Part shown: piece after piece, positions 29,934-39,657 of the stretch
How the letters are laid out: every line of letters starts with the position of its first letter
How positions within the stretch are numbered: position 1 is the stretch's first letter
From: Nocardioidaceae bacterium SCSIO 66511
Lineage (GTDB): Bacteria; Actinomycetota; Actinomycetes; Propionibacteriales; Nocardioidaceae
Length of the DNA stretch: 64,000 bases
Direction of reading: 5' to 3'
Assembly (NCBI GenBank): GCA_023100825.1
Contig: CP095846.1
Span: 3,286,001-3,350,000, forward strand
Notes under the pieces: generated by a model
Told to the model about the DNA's origin: nothing
What the model saw: only the letters and a program-made list of their open reading frames with translations
Databases searched by the model: none
Position numbers and translations under genes: made by a program

Positions 29934-30553
29934 CGCAGCTCCGTGAACCGCACGACGGAGCCTGGGGCGAGCAGCGCCGGCGGGTCTCGGTCGAGGTCCC
30001 ACAGCACCCGCTCGGTCGTACCGATCAGCTGCCACCCGCCGGGTGACGATCGCGGGTACACACCGCTGAACTCGCCGGCCAACCCGACGGCACCCGCAGG
30101 GACGCGCGTACGCGCCTCGTCACGTCTGCGCACGCGAAGCGCCGGGTCGCCGCCGACGAGGTACGCGAAACCCGGAGCGAACCCACCGAACGCGACCCGC
30201 CAGGTCGTTGCGGTGTGTGCACGGACGACCTCGCGCTCCGTGAGCCCTGTCAGCATTGCGACCTCGGCCAAGTCGGGGCCGTCGTACCGCACCGGAATCT
30301 CCACCTGTGGTGCAGAAGCCGAACCGTCATCCGAGCCGCTGTCGGGGTCGACGGCGAGTAGGAGCCGCTCCAGGTCGGCGACACCGACATCGGCCCGGCC
30401 GACCACCAGCACCGAGCGGGCGGCGGGCACGATGTCGTCGACCTCGGGCAGCGCCGCCGCCCTGAGCGCATCGGACCATTCGACGACCCGCGCCGTGTCG
30501 TCGAACTCGGCGAGCACCGCGCGGTCGCCGTACGGAAGCAGGGCCGGGCTCAC
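29930..30553 (-). CDS. pxpB: 5-oxoprolinase subunit B
   Basis: A 207-residue KipI-type protein ([63 protein letters not shown]). It forms the ATP-using complex with PxpC. Start is the GTG at 30553, which overlaps the stop of pxpA as GTGA; the longer open frame upstream is just antisense-like Arg-rich sequence. Confidence 0.93.
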   Translation of the reverse strand: MSPALLPYGDRAVLAEFDDTARVVEWSDALRAAALPEVDDIVPAARSVLVVGRADVGVADLERLLLAVDPDSGSDDGSASAPQVEIPVRYDGPDLAEVAMLTGLTEREVVRAHTATTWRVAFGGFAPGFAYLVGGDPALRVRRRDEARTRVPAGAVGLAGEFSGVYPRSSPGGWQLIGTTERVLWDLDRDPPALLAPGSVVRFTELR

Positions 30554-31308
30554 GCGAACGGCGCGATCTCGACACCGGCCGCGGCGAGGCGCGCGCGTAC
30601 CTCCGAGGCCATCGCAACCGCGCCCGGCGAGTCGCCGTGAACGCACACCGAGTCGGCCTCTATCCGTACGTGGGAGCCGTCGACCGCGCGGATCGGGTCA
30701 CCTCTCACCATCGCGAGGACTCGCTCGGCGACCAGGTCCGGATCGTCGAGGACGGCACCCGGATCGCGTCTGCTGACCAGGGTCGCCTCCCGCGTATAAG
30801 CACGATCGGCGAAGGCCTCGCGTACGGTTCGCAGCCCGGCAGACTCGGCGCGCTCGAGCAGTTTCGACCCCGGCAGCCCCAGCACCGGGAGCATCGCGTC
30901 GTACGACCGCACGGCCTCGACGATCGCCCGTGCGTGCTCGTCGTGGTGGACGGCCGCGTTGTACAGCGCCCCGTGCGGTTTGACGTACGCGACGGCGGAA
31001 CCTGCGACCTTCGCGAACGCCTCGAGCGCGCCGATCTGGTAGAGCACATCGTCGGTGAGCTCGGCGAAGGTCGCATCGATGAAGCGGCGACCGAACCCGG
31101 CGAGGTCGTGGTACGCGACCTGCGCCCCGATCCGTACGCCGTTGTCCGCGGCGGTTCGACACGTCGTCCGTAGCGTCGACGGGTCGCCGGCATGGAAGCC
31201 GCAGGCGACGTTGGCGCTGGTGACGATGCCGAGCATCGCCTCGTCGTCGCCGAGGTCCCAGCGCCCGTACGACTCGCCGACGTCGCTGTTCAGATCGATG
31301 GTCACCAT
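30550..31308 (-). CDS. pxpA: 5-oxoprolinase subunit A (LamB/YcsF family)
   Basis: A 252-residue protein of the LamB/YcsF family: [52 protein letters not shown] and [12 protein letters not shown]. It opens the 5-oxoproline ring in the PxpABC complex. ATG 31308 gives the canonical N-terminus; an in-frame start 24 bases upstream is possible. First gene of the operon, divergent from the membrane acyltransferase. Confidence 0.94.
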   Translation of the reverse strand: MVTIDLNSDVGESYGRWDLGDDEAMLGIVTSANVACGFHAGDPSTLRTTCRTAADNGVRIGAQVAYHDLAGFGRRFIDATFAELTDDVLYQIGALEAFAKVAGSAVAYVKPHGALYNAAVHHDEHARAIVEAVRSYDAMLPVLGLPGSKLLERAESAGLRTVREAFADRAYTREATLVSRRDPGAVLDDPDLVAERVLAMVRGDPIRAVDGSHVRIEADSVCVHGDSPGAVAMASEVRARLAAAGVEIAPFA

Positions 31309-31325
31309 ATGCCCTAACGCTCCCA

Positions 31326-31355
31326 TTGACATGTACGCACGGTTAACGCTAGTGG
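31326..31355 (+). promoter_or_regulatory. Possible promoter of the acyltransferase gene
   Basis: TTGACA at 31326-31331 and TAGTGG at 31350-31355 with an 18-base spacer, 75 bases before the acyltransferase start. The region also has to hold the leftward promoter of pxpABC. Confidence 0.4.
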
Positions 31356-31429
31356 GCGGGGTGTCGATTTGGTAACGAAGAGCAGCGCACGTACCGTTGC
31401 CGGGTCGCCGTCTGAGGAGTTGTTCGTCA

Positions 31430-32602
31430 ATGCGTGTCGCGCAGGTGCGCCCGCTGACCGGTCTTCGGTTCTTTGCGGCACTGTGGGTCGCGCTCTACCA
31501 TCTGACCCGCGCCAACCGCGACGTGATGATGAACCAGTTCCCGAACTCTTGGGACATCTGGCAGCCCGTCGCGATGACCGGCGTCCGCGGTGTCGACCTG
31601 TTCTTCATCCTCTCCGGCTACGTACTCGCCCTCAACTATCTCGACCGCATCGGGGGCCGCTTCTCGTTTCGCGACAGCGGGCGATTCATCTGGGCACGGC
31701 TGGCCAGGATCTGGCCGCTCTACATCGTGGCGATCCATCTTTGCGGAGCGCTCGTACTGGTCCGCCACTTCTGGTTCGACACGGGACACACCGACCGGAT
31801 GACCGGCGCTTCGTACCTCCGGCAGCTGCTGCTGATTCAGGAGTGGTCGTTGACCGGCGACCGGGTCAAGACCTGGGCCGGGCCGGGATGGTCGCTGTCG
31901 GCGGAGTGGTTCGCGTACCTGTTGTTCCCGCTGCTCGCTCTGATCGTCTTGCGCGTGGCGGTCGTAGCGCGGAGCCGGACACTCGCCGGTCTGACCATGA
32001 TGGCGATCGTGCCGCTGATGATCGTCAATGTCACCCAGCAAAGCTTCGGCGGAGACGGCTGGGTCATCCGGATCGTCTGCGAGTTCGTGGCCGGCATGCT
32101 GCTGTTCGCCGTCATCCGCAAGCTCCACCTGAGCGATTTCCAGCGGCACATCGCGGGAGTCGGCACGATCGTGATTCTCGCGGCGATCCTGGCGGTCATG
32201 TACGTCGGCGACAACCTCTGGCAGCGCGGTTTCGTTGTCGTCCTGTTCGTCCCGCTGATCGCCTGCCTAGCGGTCGGCAAGGGGCCGGTCGAGGCGGTGC
32301 TGAGTACGAAGCTGCTGGTGCTCGGCGGCGGAGTCTCGTTCGCGTTCTATCTCATCCACACCAGCGTCCTCCACTTCTACCGCGACCTCGCCGAGCACTA
32401 CGGGTGGGCGGCCGCTCAGCCGCTGTGGTCGTGGGTCGGTGAGGTGGCGATGCTCGCCGTCATCGTCGGCATGGCGTACCTGCTGTTCCGTTACGTGGAA
32501 GAACCCGCACGGCGCTCCATGCGCGGCATGCTCGACCTCCGACTCGGCGACACCCCCGCCTCGGAAGGCGAACGCGAGGCGGTCCCGACGCGCGTCGGCT
32601 GA
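31430..32602 (+). CDS. Membrane acyltransferase (acyltransferase 3 family)
   Basis: A 390-residue integral membrane protein with about ten membrane segments. The N-terminal [19 protein letters not shown] contains the catalytic His, followed by [17 protein letters not shown] and [18 protein letters not shown], which are hallmarks of OafA/YrhL-like O-acyltransferases. Such enzymes acetylate or acylate cell-surface polysaccharides or secondary metabolites; the acceptor is unknown. ATG 31430 follows TGAGGAG. No glycan-synthesis genes are next to it. Confidence 0.9.
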   Translation: MRVAQVRPLTGLRFFAALWVALYHLTRANRDVMMNQFPNSWDIWQPVAMTGVRGVDLFFILSGYVLALNYLDRIGGRFSFRDSGRFIWARLARIWPLYIVAIHLCGALVLVRHFWFDTGHTDRMTGASYLRQLLLIQEWSLTGDRVKTWAGPGWSLSAEWFAYLLFPLLALIVLRVAVVARSRTLAGLTMMAIVPLMIVNVTQQSFGGDGWVIRIVCEFVAGMLLFAVIRKLHLSDFQRHIAGVGTIVILAAILAVMYVGDNLWQRGFVVVLFVPLIACLAVGKGPVEAVLSTKLLVLGGGVSFAFYLIHTSVLHFYRDLAEHYGWAAAQPLWSWVGEVAMLAVIVGMAYLLFRYVEEPARRSMRGMLDLRLGDTPASEGEREAVPTRVG

Positions 32603-32697
32603 CCTCCGCAGCCACTGCGAGGTCCATCACACACGGGTGCACGACGAGGCTACTCGTCGGTACGCTCACGGCCACCACGCCGACCTCAGGAGCCCCT

Positions 32698-34035
32698 GTG
32701 CAACAGATTCTCGATGCGATCATGGCCGACGGCACGACGAGTGCGGACTTCGCCGCGCTCGACGTACCGCAGTCGTACCGCGGCGTCACGGTACGAAAAG
32801 ACGAGGTCGACCTGTTCGAAGGACGCGAGTCGAAGGACAAGGACCCGCGCGAGAGTCTCCACGTGGACGAGGTCCCGGTGCCCGAGCTCGCGCCCGGTGA
32901 GGCCCTCGTCGCGGTGATGGCGAGTGCGATCAACTACAACACCGTCTGGACGAGCATCTTCGAGCCGATGCCGACCTTCGGTTTCCTCGAGCGGTACGGG
33001 CGCACGTCGCCGTTCGCGAAGCGGCACGACCAGCCGTACCACGTTGTCGGATCCGACCTCGCCGGCGTCGTCTTGCGTACCGGTCCCGGCGTACACAGCT
33101 GGCAGCCCGGCCAGGAAGTCGTCGCGCACTGCCTGTCCGTCGAGCTGGAGAGCCCCGACGGCCACAACGACACGATGATGGATCCCGAGCAGCGCATCTG
33201 GGGCTTCGAGACGAACTTCGGCGGGCTCGCCGAGCTCGCGATCGTGAAGGCCAACCAGCTGATGCCGAAGCCGGACCATCTGTCCTGGGAGGAGGCCGCG
33301 AGCCCGGGCCTGGTCAACTCCACGGCGTACCGGCAGCTCGTCTCACGCAACGGCGCCGATATGAAGCAAGGCGACACGGTTTTGATTTGGGGAGCATCGG
33401 GCGGGCTCGGCTCGTACGCGACGCAGATGGCGCTCAACGGCGGCGCCACTCCCGTGTGCGTCGTGTCGTCGCCGCAGAAGGCAGACATCGTCCGCCGGAT
33501 GGGCGCCGAACTGATCATCGACCGTTCGGAGGAGGGCTACGCCTTCTGGAAGGACGAACACAATCAGGATCCCAAGGAGTGGCGCCGGCTCGGTGCGAAG
33601 ATCCGCGAGCTGACCGGTGGAGACGATCCCGACATCGTGTTCGAGCACCCGGGCCGTGAGACGTTCGGAGCAAGCGTGTTCGTCGCCCGCAAGGGCGGCA
33701 CGATCGTCACCTGCGCATCGACGTCGGGGTATCTGCATCAGTACGACAACCGTTACCTCTGGATGAACCTGAAGAAGATCCTCAGCTCGCACTTCGCGAA
33801 CTACCGCGAGGCGTGGGAGGCCAACCGGCTGATCGACAAGGGACTCATCCACCCGACCGTCTCGAAGGTCTATCCGATGGCAGAGACCGGGCAGGCCGCG
33901 CTCGACGTCCACCGCAACGCACATCAGGGCAAGGTCGGCGTACTGTGCCTCGCCCCCGAGGAGGGCCTCGGCGTACGCGACGAGGCCAAGCGGGCCAAGC
34001 ACCTCGAGGCGATCAACCGCTTCCGCGGCGTCTGA
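32698..34035 (+). CDS. ccr: Crotonyl-CoA carboxylase/reductase
   Basis: A 445-residue medium-chain dehydrogenase/reductase. It converts crotonyl-CoA, CO2 and NADPH to (2S)-ethylmalonyl-CoA. Diagnostic segments include SAINYNTVWTSIFEPMPTFGFLERYGR, VVGSDLAGVV, VNSTAYRQLVS, WGASGGLGSYATQMAL (nucleotide loop), VFEHPGRETFGASVFV and HFANYREAWEANRLID. GTG start with AGGAG upstream. It is the key enzyme of the ethylmalonyl-CoA pathway, which also needs the meaA product encoded at 59-61 kb. It can also supply ethylmalonyl-CoA units for polyketides, but no polyketide genes are in the window. Confidence 0.95.
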   Translation: MQQILDAIMADGTTSADFAALDVPQSYRGVTVRKDEVDLFEGRESKDKDPRESLHVDEVPVPELAPGEALVAVMASAINYNTVWTSIFEPMPTFGFLERYGRTSPFAKRHDQPYHVVGSDLAGVVLRTGPGVHSWQPGQEVVAHCLSVELESPDGHNDTMMDPEQRIWGFETNFGGLAELAIVKANQLMPKPDHLSWEEAASPGLVNSTAYRQLVSRNGADMKQGDTVLIWGASGGLGSYATQMALNGGATPVCVVSSPQKADIVRRMGAELIIDRSEEGYAFWKDEHNQDPKEWRRLGAKIRELTGGDDPDIVFEHPGRETFGASVFVARKGGTIVTCASTSGYLHQYDNRYLWMNLKKILSSHFANYREAWEANRLIDKGLIHPTVSKVYPMAETGQAALDVHRNAHQGKVGVLCLAPEEGLGVRDEAKRAKHLEAINRFRGV

Positions 34036-34089
34036 ACCCAGATCCGGCAATCGGCGGACACGCCGCCTCGACCGTGCTTTCGTTGAAGG

Positions 34090-35472
34090 GTGCCCCGCAC
34101 GGTTGAAGCCGACTATCTCGTGGTCGGCGCCGGCGCCACCGGGATGGCATTCACCGACGCGCTGGTCGACCACGCAGACGTGCGGGTTGCCGTCGTAGAC
34201 CGGCGGCACGGACCCGGCGGGCATTGGCTCGACGCCTACCCGTTCGTCCGCTTGCACCAAGCGTCGGCGTTCTATGGAGTCGCGTCGACGCTGCTCGGCA
34301 GCGGTCGCGTACAGGATCACGGTCCGGAGGCGGGGCTGCAAGAGCGGGCCTCGGCCGTTGAGATCCGCGCGTACTACGACAGGGTGCTCGCCGAGCGACT
34401 GGTCGGGTCCGGGAAGGTCGAGTTCCTCGCCTGCTGTGAGTACCTCGGAGAGCGAGAGATCGTGTCGCGCATCTCGGGACGACGGCTCCGCGTATCGCCG
34501 TCCTGCCGGGTCGTCGACGCGCACTATCTCGCCCCTGGGGTACCCGCTGACACCCGGCCGCCGTTCGAGGTGCTCGACGGCGCGCACGTGATCCCGGTCA
34601 ACGAGCTGGCCGCCGTACAGGAACCTCCCCGTCAATACGTGATCATCGGCTCCGGAAAGACCGCTACGGATGCCTGCATCTGGTTGCTCGCGGCCGGCGT
34701 CGACGCCAATGCGATCTGTTGGGTCCGACCGCGCGACCCGTGGATGTTCAACCGTGCCGTGGTGCAGCCGGACCCGGCCGTGTTCACCGCGATGGCGGCC
34801 GACACGATGCAGGCTGCCGCAGCGGCGTACTCGCTCGACGATCTGTTCCTACGGCTCGAAGACGCGGGCGTGATGGTCCGAATCGACCGTTCGGTGCTGC
34901 CGACCATGGCGAAGACTCCGACGCTCGCTACCTGGGAACTAGAACGGTTGCGCACCGTCGAGCAGGTGGTTCGCCTCGGCCATGTACGCCGTGTCGAGCC
35001 CGGACGAATGACGCTCGACGACGGGTCGATCGCACTCGCCCGCGACACTCTGATCGTGCACTGTGCCGCCCAAGGGCTTCGGTACGCGCCGCTCGTGCCG
35101 ATCTGGGGTCCGGCCGCGATCACGCTGCAACCGATCCGGGCCGGATTCCCGTGCTTCGCCGCCGCGCTCACCGGGTACGTAGAGGCCACTCGCAGCGACG
35201 ACACCGAGAAGAACCGGCTCTGCCCTCCGTCGCCGTATCCGAACACGCCCGCGAGCTGGGCCAGGATGACCGTGCTCGGCACCCGTGCGGCGATGTCGTT
35301 CGGCTCCGAACCCGACATCAAGGCATGGACGAATCGAGTCGTTCTCAACCCGGCGCGGATCTCACCGGAGCATGCCCGTTCGGCTGAGCTGGACGACGCC
35401 CTCGACCGCCTACAGAGCCACGTGACCGCAGGTCTCGCGAAACTGACCGAATTGGCACGTACGACAGCGTGA
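34090..35472 (+). CDS. FAD-dependent oxidoreductase (flavin monooxygenase-like)
   Basis: A 460-residue flavoprotein. The N-terminal VEADYLVVGAGATGMAFTDAL is a dinucleotide-binding fold; GGHWLDAYPFVRLHQAS resembles the FAD-interacting region of class B flavin monooxygenases; VIIGSGKTATDACIWLL is the second (NADPH-type) nucleotide fold. GTG start. It lies 54 bases after ccr on the same strand, so it may share its transcript. Substrate unknown. Confidence 0.85.
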   Translation: MPRTVEADYLVVGAGATGMAFTDALVDHADVRVAVVDRRHGPGGHWLDAYPFVRLHQASAFYGVASTLLGSGRVQDHGPEAGLQERASAVEIRAYYDRVLAERLVGSGKVEFLACCEYLGEREIVSRISGRRLRVSPSCRVVDAHYLAPGVPADTRPPFEVLDGAHVIPVNELAAVQEPPRQYVIIGSGKTATDACIWLLAAGVDANAICWVRPRDPWMFNRAVVQPDPAVFTAMAADTMQAAAAAYSLDDLFLRLEDAGVMVRIDRSVLPTMAKTPTLATWELERLRTVEQVVRLGHVRRVEPGRMTLDDGSIALARDTLIVHCAAQGLRYAPLVPIWGPAAITLQPIRAGFPCFAAALTGYVEATRSDDTEKNRLCPPSPYPNTPASWARMTVLGTRAAMSFGSEPDIKAWTNRVVLNPARISPEHARSAELDDALDRLQSHVTAGLAKLTELARTTA

Positions 35473-35482
35473 TCGCGATCGG

Positions 35483-36160
35483 TCAGGCCTCGCGCTCGCC
35501 GACCAGACCCGGCTGGTCGACTTCGCCGTCGACCTCGTCTGCGTCCGGCGCGTCGGCGTTCACATCCGGGGCACCGAGCAGTCGACGGCTGACGAAGTCG
35601 ATCGCGTAACCCAGCACCAGTGCGACGGCGATCGCGATTGCCGCGCCGACCACCGGCCGGTCGCCGGTGAGCCGGCCCGCAGCGGCGCCGACAACGGCGA
35701 GATAGCAGGCCCACAACAGACATGCCGTTGCGGCGAGCGGCAGATAACGACGTGTCGGGTAGCGGGTGGCTCCGGCGACGAGGTTGACGGCGATGCGGAC
35801 AACCGGAATATTTCGCCCTGTCAGGATCAGCAGCGCACCTCGACGTTCGAGGCCCTCGCGCGCCCACGCAATCACGCGTACCACCCTGGGAGTTCGCATC
35901 CAGCCGAAGCGCTCGGTTCCGATCAACCGGCCGACGGCGTACACCGATACATCACCTGCGGCGGCGCCGAGGGCGGCGCACGGCACGATCACCCACAAGG
36001 ATGGATCGCCGGTCGACGCAGAGAGTGAGCCGATCGCAACGACGATCGACTCACTGGGAACCGCCGGAAGAAAGCTGTCTCCCATGCACACCAGGACGAT
36101 CACGAGACCGATCCACGGCGACCCGGAGATATCCAGGACGGCAGCATTGATCGCATCCAT
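35483..36160 (-). CDS. DedA-family membrane protein
   Basis: A 225-residue membrane protein with DedA/SNARE-associated signatures: GDSFLPAVPSESIVVAIGSLS, ALGAAAGDVSVYAVGRLIG and RRGALLILTGRNIPVVRIAVNLVAGATR. DedA proteins include undecaprenyl-phosphate and phospholipid transporters (UptA-type). ATG 36160, preceded by a GGGGGG ribosome-binding sequence. Convergent with the flavoprotein gene. The transported lipid is not determined here. Confidence 0.9.
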   Translation of the reverse strand: MDAINAAVLDISGSPWIGLVIVLVCMGDSFLPAVPSESIVVAIGSLSASTGDPSLWVIVPCAALGAAAGDVSVYAVGRLIGTERFGWMRTPRVVRVIAWAREGLERRGALLILTGRNIPVVRIAVNLVAGATRYPTRRYLPLAATACLLWACYLAVVGAAAGRLTGDRPVVGAAIAIAVALVLGYAIDFVSRRLLGAPDVNADAPDADEVDGEVDQPGLVGEREA

Positions 36161-36281
36161 GGTCGAACCCCCCTTGCTCGCCCTGACGGATCGCATCCAG
36201 GACGCGCTAACCTGTCACCACCATCAATACCACCCGTTCCAAACTCAATAGTTCACACACTCATCGCGCCAGAGGTAATAA

Positions 36282-37469
36282 ATGTCAGATCAGCAAGGGC
36301 TGTCCATCTTCGAGTCCTCGGGAAGCCAACAGGGCTCCGGCCAGGCTCCGTCGTCGACCCCGGGGGTCGGCGACGCATTCCCCGTGGTGCGCCGCGGTGG
36401 CTACGACCGCGACGCGGTCGATCAGTACCTGCAGAGGCAATCCACCGAGGTCGAGCGGGCGGCCGGTGATGCCAAGGCCGCACAGTCGGAGTCCGACTCC
36501 CTCCGCCGTGAGATCGATCGGCTGAAGAAGCAGCTCCGGGAGGTCGAGGAGCCGACGTACACCGGGCTCGGCGGCCGTGCGGCGGAGATCCTCGGCCTCG
36601 CCGAGCAGCAGGCCGACGAGGTCGTCGTCAAGGCGAACAAGTCCGCCGAGGAGGTGCGCCGGCTCGCCGAGAGCGATGCGGCTGCGCTGCGCGCCCGGGC
36701 CGCGCAGGAGGCCGAGGACGTACGCACCGTTCAGCTGAAGGAGATCGAGGAGCGCCGCGAGCGGCTCATCTCCGAGGCGCAGCAGGAGCGTTCGCTGGCG
36801 AAGTCCGAGTCCGCCGACATCCGGGCGTCGGCCGAGCGCGAGGCGAGCCAGCTGCGGTTGGCCGCCGAGCAGGAGTCGAACGATCTGCTCACGAGCACCA
36901 AGCGCGAGGCAGAGAAGATCCGTGCGGGTGCCGACCGCGAGGTCACCGAGGCACGCCGTGTACTCGCCGTCGAGAAGGAGCGCCTCGCACGCGAGGCATC
37001 CGAGGCCCACGAGGCCGCCGCCGACGAGACCCGCAAGCTCGTCAAGGAGGCCGAGGAGCGGGCCGCATCGGCCGAGAAGCGGGCCAGCGAAGCCGTTGTC
37101 GAGGCGAACCGCCTGCGTGACGAGACCGGTGAAGAAGCCGATCGTCTGATCGCCCGTGCTCGTCGCGAGGCCGACCAGATCCTGTCCAACGCGAAGGTGC
37201 AGGCCGAGAAGACCGTCACCGATGCGACGTCCGACGTCGAGCGTCAGACGGCGCAGGCGCGTACCGACCTGGATCACGTGCAGCGTCGTCGCGATGCGGT
37301 CGTCACCCAGCTCGCGCAGCTGCGCGACATCGTCGCGTCGTTCGCGGGTGCCGACTTCTCGTTGCAGACGGGCATCAACTCGCCGGAGTCGGCAACCGCC
37401 GGCGCCCCGTCGAAGGATGATGCCACGGAGCAGACGCGCGTCCAGCCGGCCGTTTCGGACGAGGACTGA
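36282..37469 (+). CDS. DivIVA-like / Scy-FilP-like coiled-coil protein
   Basis: A 395-residue acidic protein. Residues about 31-53 (DAFPVVRRGGYDRDAVDQYLQRQ) form a DivIVA-type membrane-targeting motif. Residues about 55-345 are nearly continuous coiled coil, rich in Ala, Glu and Arg heptads (AEREASQLRLAAEQES and similar), followed by a low-complexity tail. This layout fits actinobacterial polar-growth scaffolds such as Wag31 relatives, Scy or FilP. The ribosome-binding site AGAGG lies 7 bases upstream. It probably marks cell poles and guides wall synthesis; this is inference from family. Confidence 0.85.
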   Translation: MSDQQGLSIFESSGSQQGSGQAPSSTPGVGDAFPVVRRGGYDRDAVDQYLQRQSTEVERAAGDAKAAQSESDSLRREIDRLKKQLREVEEPTYTGLGGRAAEILGLAEQQADEVVVKANKSAEEVRRLAESDAAALRARAAQEAEDVRTVQLKEIEERRERLISEAQQERSLAKSESADIRASAEREASQLRLAAEQESNDLLTSTKREAEKIRAGADREVTEARRVLAVEKERLAREASEAHEAAADETRKLVKEAEERAASAEKRASEAVVEANRLRDETGEEADRLIARARREADQILSNAKVQAEKTVTDATSDVERQTAQARTDLDHVQRRRDAVVTQLAQLRDIVASFAGADFSLQTGINSPESATAGAPSKDDATEQTRVQPAVSDED

Positions 37470-37503
37470 CTCCGTAGCACCACCGCAACACAGCCAGCTC
37501 GGA

Positions 37504-37541
37504 GACCGACCCGGGTACCCGCTTGGGTACCCGGGTCGGTC
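37504..37541 (+). terminator. Long hairpin, probable terminator
   Basis: GACCGACCCGGGTACCC, loop GCTT, then the exact 17-base complement, 34 bases after the coiled-coil gene stop. There is no U-tract, as is common for actinobacterial terminators. Confidence 0.75.
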
Positions 37542-37561
37542 GTGCAGGAAGGGATAAGCGA

Positions 37562-38686
37562 ATGGCGGACAGGATCGTGCTGCATGTCGGCACCCCGAAA
37601 ACGGGTACGTCGATGGTGCAGGACATGCTCGCTCGCAACTCCGCCACGTTGCGTGACAACGATGTGCTGGTCCCCGGCGGTGCGTTCGACCACCAGTACC
37701 GCGCCGGACTCGACCTACTCGGCGAGGCCGACGAGGACAGCCAAGGCACCTGGGACAGGATGGCCGCCCATGCGCGCCGCCATCGAGGCACCGTTGTCAT
37801 TTCCAACGAGATCCTCACCCGCGCCGAGCCTGAGCACATCGAACGAGCGGCGAGCACGCTCGGCGATGCCGAGTTCGACATCGTGCTCACCGTGCGCGAC
37901 CTCGGCCGGCAGATCCCGTCCGGCTGGCAGGAAGCCGTCAAACATCGCGCGAAGTTGCCATTCGCGGCCTTCGTGGAATCCCTGCACGCAACCCCGCCTG
38001 CCCGCCGCGTCGCGCGTGGGTTCTGGAGCGTTCAGGACTGGCCCGCCGCCGCGGAGCGCTGGGCACGGGTGAGCGAAGGTGCCCGGGTCCATGTGGTGAC
38101 CGTGCCGCCGTCGTCGGCCGACCCCGACGTCCTTCGTACGCGGGTACTCAGCGCGATGGGTATCGACGTCGAGCACGTGCCGATCCCGCCCGAGCGGATC
38201 AACACCCGGCTCGGAGCCGCGGAGGTCAAGGTGCTTCGCGGCATCAACACCCGGCTCGATCGCGAAGCCGTGCAGGCCGGCGAGTACGCAGAGTTCGTCC
38301 GCGACCGACTCGTCCGGGCGCTTGCGGACCTCGCCGACGATCCGATCCGCATCCGGCTCGCGCCGGCTGAGCACGATTGGGCGGCCGATATCTCCCGGCG
38401 TTGGATAGCCGCCGTACGCGGGCGCGGGTATGACATCGTCGGCGATCTGGATGAGCTCATGCCGACCCGCGTGGAGCCGTGGACCGACCCCGACTCCGTC
38501 GGTTCCGACACTGAGCTGGCCGCCGCCTCCAACGCGGTTGATGCTCTCCTCCTCGGTCAGATCGCCGAGCGCGACGAGAACGTCGACCGCTTCTACGAGA
38601 TCGCCCGGGCGTACGCCCGCCGGCGGGCAGGTCGGTTGCGTACCGTCCGCGGTCTGCTCCGCGCGAAGGCTCGGATCAGTCGCTGA
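37562..38686 (+). CDS. Sulfotransferase-like P-loop protein
   Basis: A 374-residue protein whose N-terminus IVLHVGTPKTGTSMVQDML matches the 5'-phosphosulfate-binding loop of PAPS-dependent sulfotransferases. VVISNEILTR and VLTVRDLGRQIPSGWQEAVKHR resemble the 3'-phosphate-binding region (R and S residues). Start at ATG 37562, right after the terminator hairpin. The C-terminal third is not recognisable. No sulfation substrate is suggested by neighbours. Its 3' end overlaps the MerR gene by 11 bases, tail to tail. Confidence 0.75.
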   Translation: MADRIVLHVGTPKTGTSMVQDMLARNSATLRDNDVLVPGGAFDHQYRAGLDLLGEADEDSQGTWDRMAAHARRHRGTVVISNEILTRAEPEHIERAASTLGDAEFDIVLTVRDLGRQIPSGWQEAVKHRAKLPFAAFVESLHATPPARRVARGFWSVQDWPAAAERWARVSEGARVHVVTVPPSSADPDVLRTRVLSAMGIDVEHVPIPPERINTRLGAAEVKVLRGINTRLDREAVQAGEYAEFVRDRLVRALADLADDPIRIRLAPAEHDWAADISRRWIAAVRGRGYDIVGDLDELMPTRVEPWTDPDSVGSDTELAAASNAVDALLLGQIAERDENVDRFYEIARAYARRRAGRLRTVRGLLRAKARISR

Positions 38687-39404
38687 GGTGGGCGGCCGGC
38701 CCCTCGAGACGCGCTTCGGTGAGCCGGTCGAGCTGCAACGCGACCATCGCCGCGGTCGCGTCTCCCGACAGCTCTCGTAGCCGCAGCATCCGCTCGCGGA
38801 GCTCATGCCAGTCGGGTTCGCCTTCGGTGGGTGAGTCCCAGCCGCCCCAGACATGCCGCACGAACAGCTCGAAGTATGCCTTGGCGATCCGGCCGGACTC
38901 GGTGCTCAACGTACGGGTCACCTCGACCACGGCCGTCGCCGGAACCCCCTCCAGAGCCAGGCGTTCGACGATTCGGAACAGTCGCGGACTCGCCACCTCG
39001 TACACGCTTTCGCCGGCAGGCTCTATCAGCCCGACCGCAACGAGATCGGCGACAAAACCCGCCGGCACGTCATCGCCCCACGGAGCCGTGATGTCGTCCT
39101 CGGACACGACCAGCTGCTCGTCGCGATCACCGTGGCTGGTCACGACCGCCCGGGCGAACTCGACGACCGACGCCTCGTCGTCGGCTCCGGCGAGCATCTT
39201 GGCGATCACACCGAGGTTGAAGCCCTCCCCGATCAACGCGCGTACGCGTTCGACCCGGCGTACGTGCTCTGTCGTGTAGTAGCCCGTGCGACCCCGGATC
39301 TCGGGCGGCGGCAGCAATCCTTTGGAGTTCCAGGATCGCAGGGCTCGTACGGTCATCCCCGTACGCTGCGCGAGCGCCTCGATCGTGAACGAGTCAGCGG
39401 GCAT
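38676..39404 (-). CDS. MerR-family transcriptional regulator
   Basis: A 242-residue protein. Residues 5-75 form the MerR winged helix (FTIEALAQRTGMTVRALRSWNSKGLLPPPEIRGRTGYYTTEHVRRVERV). The C-terminal ~160 residues are helical and contain no metal-binding Cys pair, so a drug- or metabolite-responsive type is more likely. Its target is unknown; the sulfotransferase-like gene is convergent and the next upstream gene is 250 bases away. Confidence 0.9.
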   Translation of the reverse strand: MPADSFTIEALAQRTGMTVRALRSWNSKGLLPPPEIRGRTGYYTTEHVRRVERVRALIGEGFNLGVIAKMLAGADDEASVVEFARAVVTSHGDRDEQLVVSEDDITAPWGDDVPAGFVADLVAVGLIEPAGESVYEVASPRLFRIVERLALEGVPATAVVEVTRTLSTESGRIAKAYFELFVRHVWGGWDSPTEGEPDWHELRERMLRLRELSGDATAAMVALQLDRLTEARLEGPAAHLSD

Positions 39405-39475
39405 GGGCAGATGGTAGCCGCGGCGGTACCACCGATCGCGCTACCGGGCCGGCGTACGGGCTGCGGAGAAGCTTG

Positions 39476-39532
39476 TTGCGATCGGTTACGCCCAGCTCCA
39501 CTAGGTAGCGACCTGGGCGTAACCGATCGCAA
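39476..39532. repeat. Solo long hairpin, 20-bp arms and 17-base loop
   Basis: TTGCGATCGGTTACGCCCAG pairs perfectly with 39513-39532 around the loop 39496-39512. Arm and loop size match the hairpins around element B (21-bp arms, 17-base loop) though the sequence differs. It lies between divergent genes, so a terminator role is unlikely. Confidence 0.9.
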
Positions 39533-39657
39533 AGCGCCAGCCCGCTGACGACAAATCGGCAGTCGTGTGATCCGCGCCATACGCCGTACCTGTCAGGAAT
39601 CGGGGTGCCGTCCCGCTCAACTCCCAACTGGCGATTCGAACCGAACGGGAGCAACCA

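Noticed and set aside
37504-37541. Hairpin considered as another nuclease-linked repeat
   Set aside because: Unique sequence, 4-base loop, directly after a stop codon; an ordinary terminator explains it.
39591-39612. TGTCA ... CGTC resembling an ECF41 promoter upstream of the NDH-like gene
   Set aside because: The 13-base spacing is shorter than usual for ECF promoters; not reported as a site.
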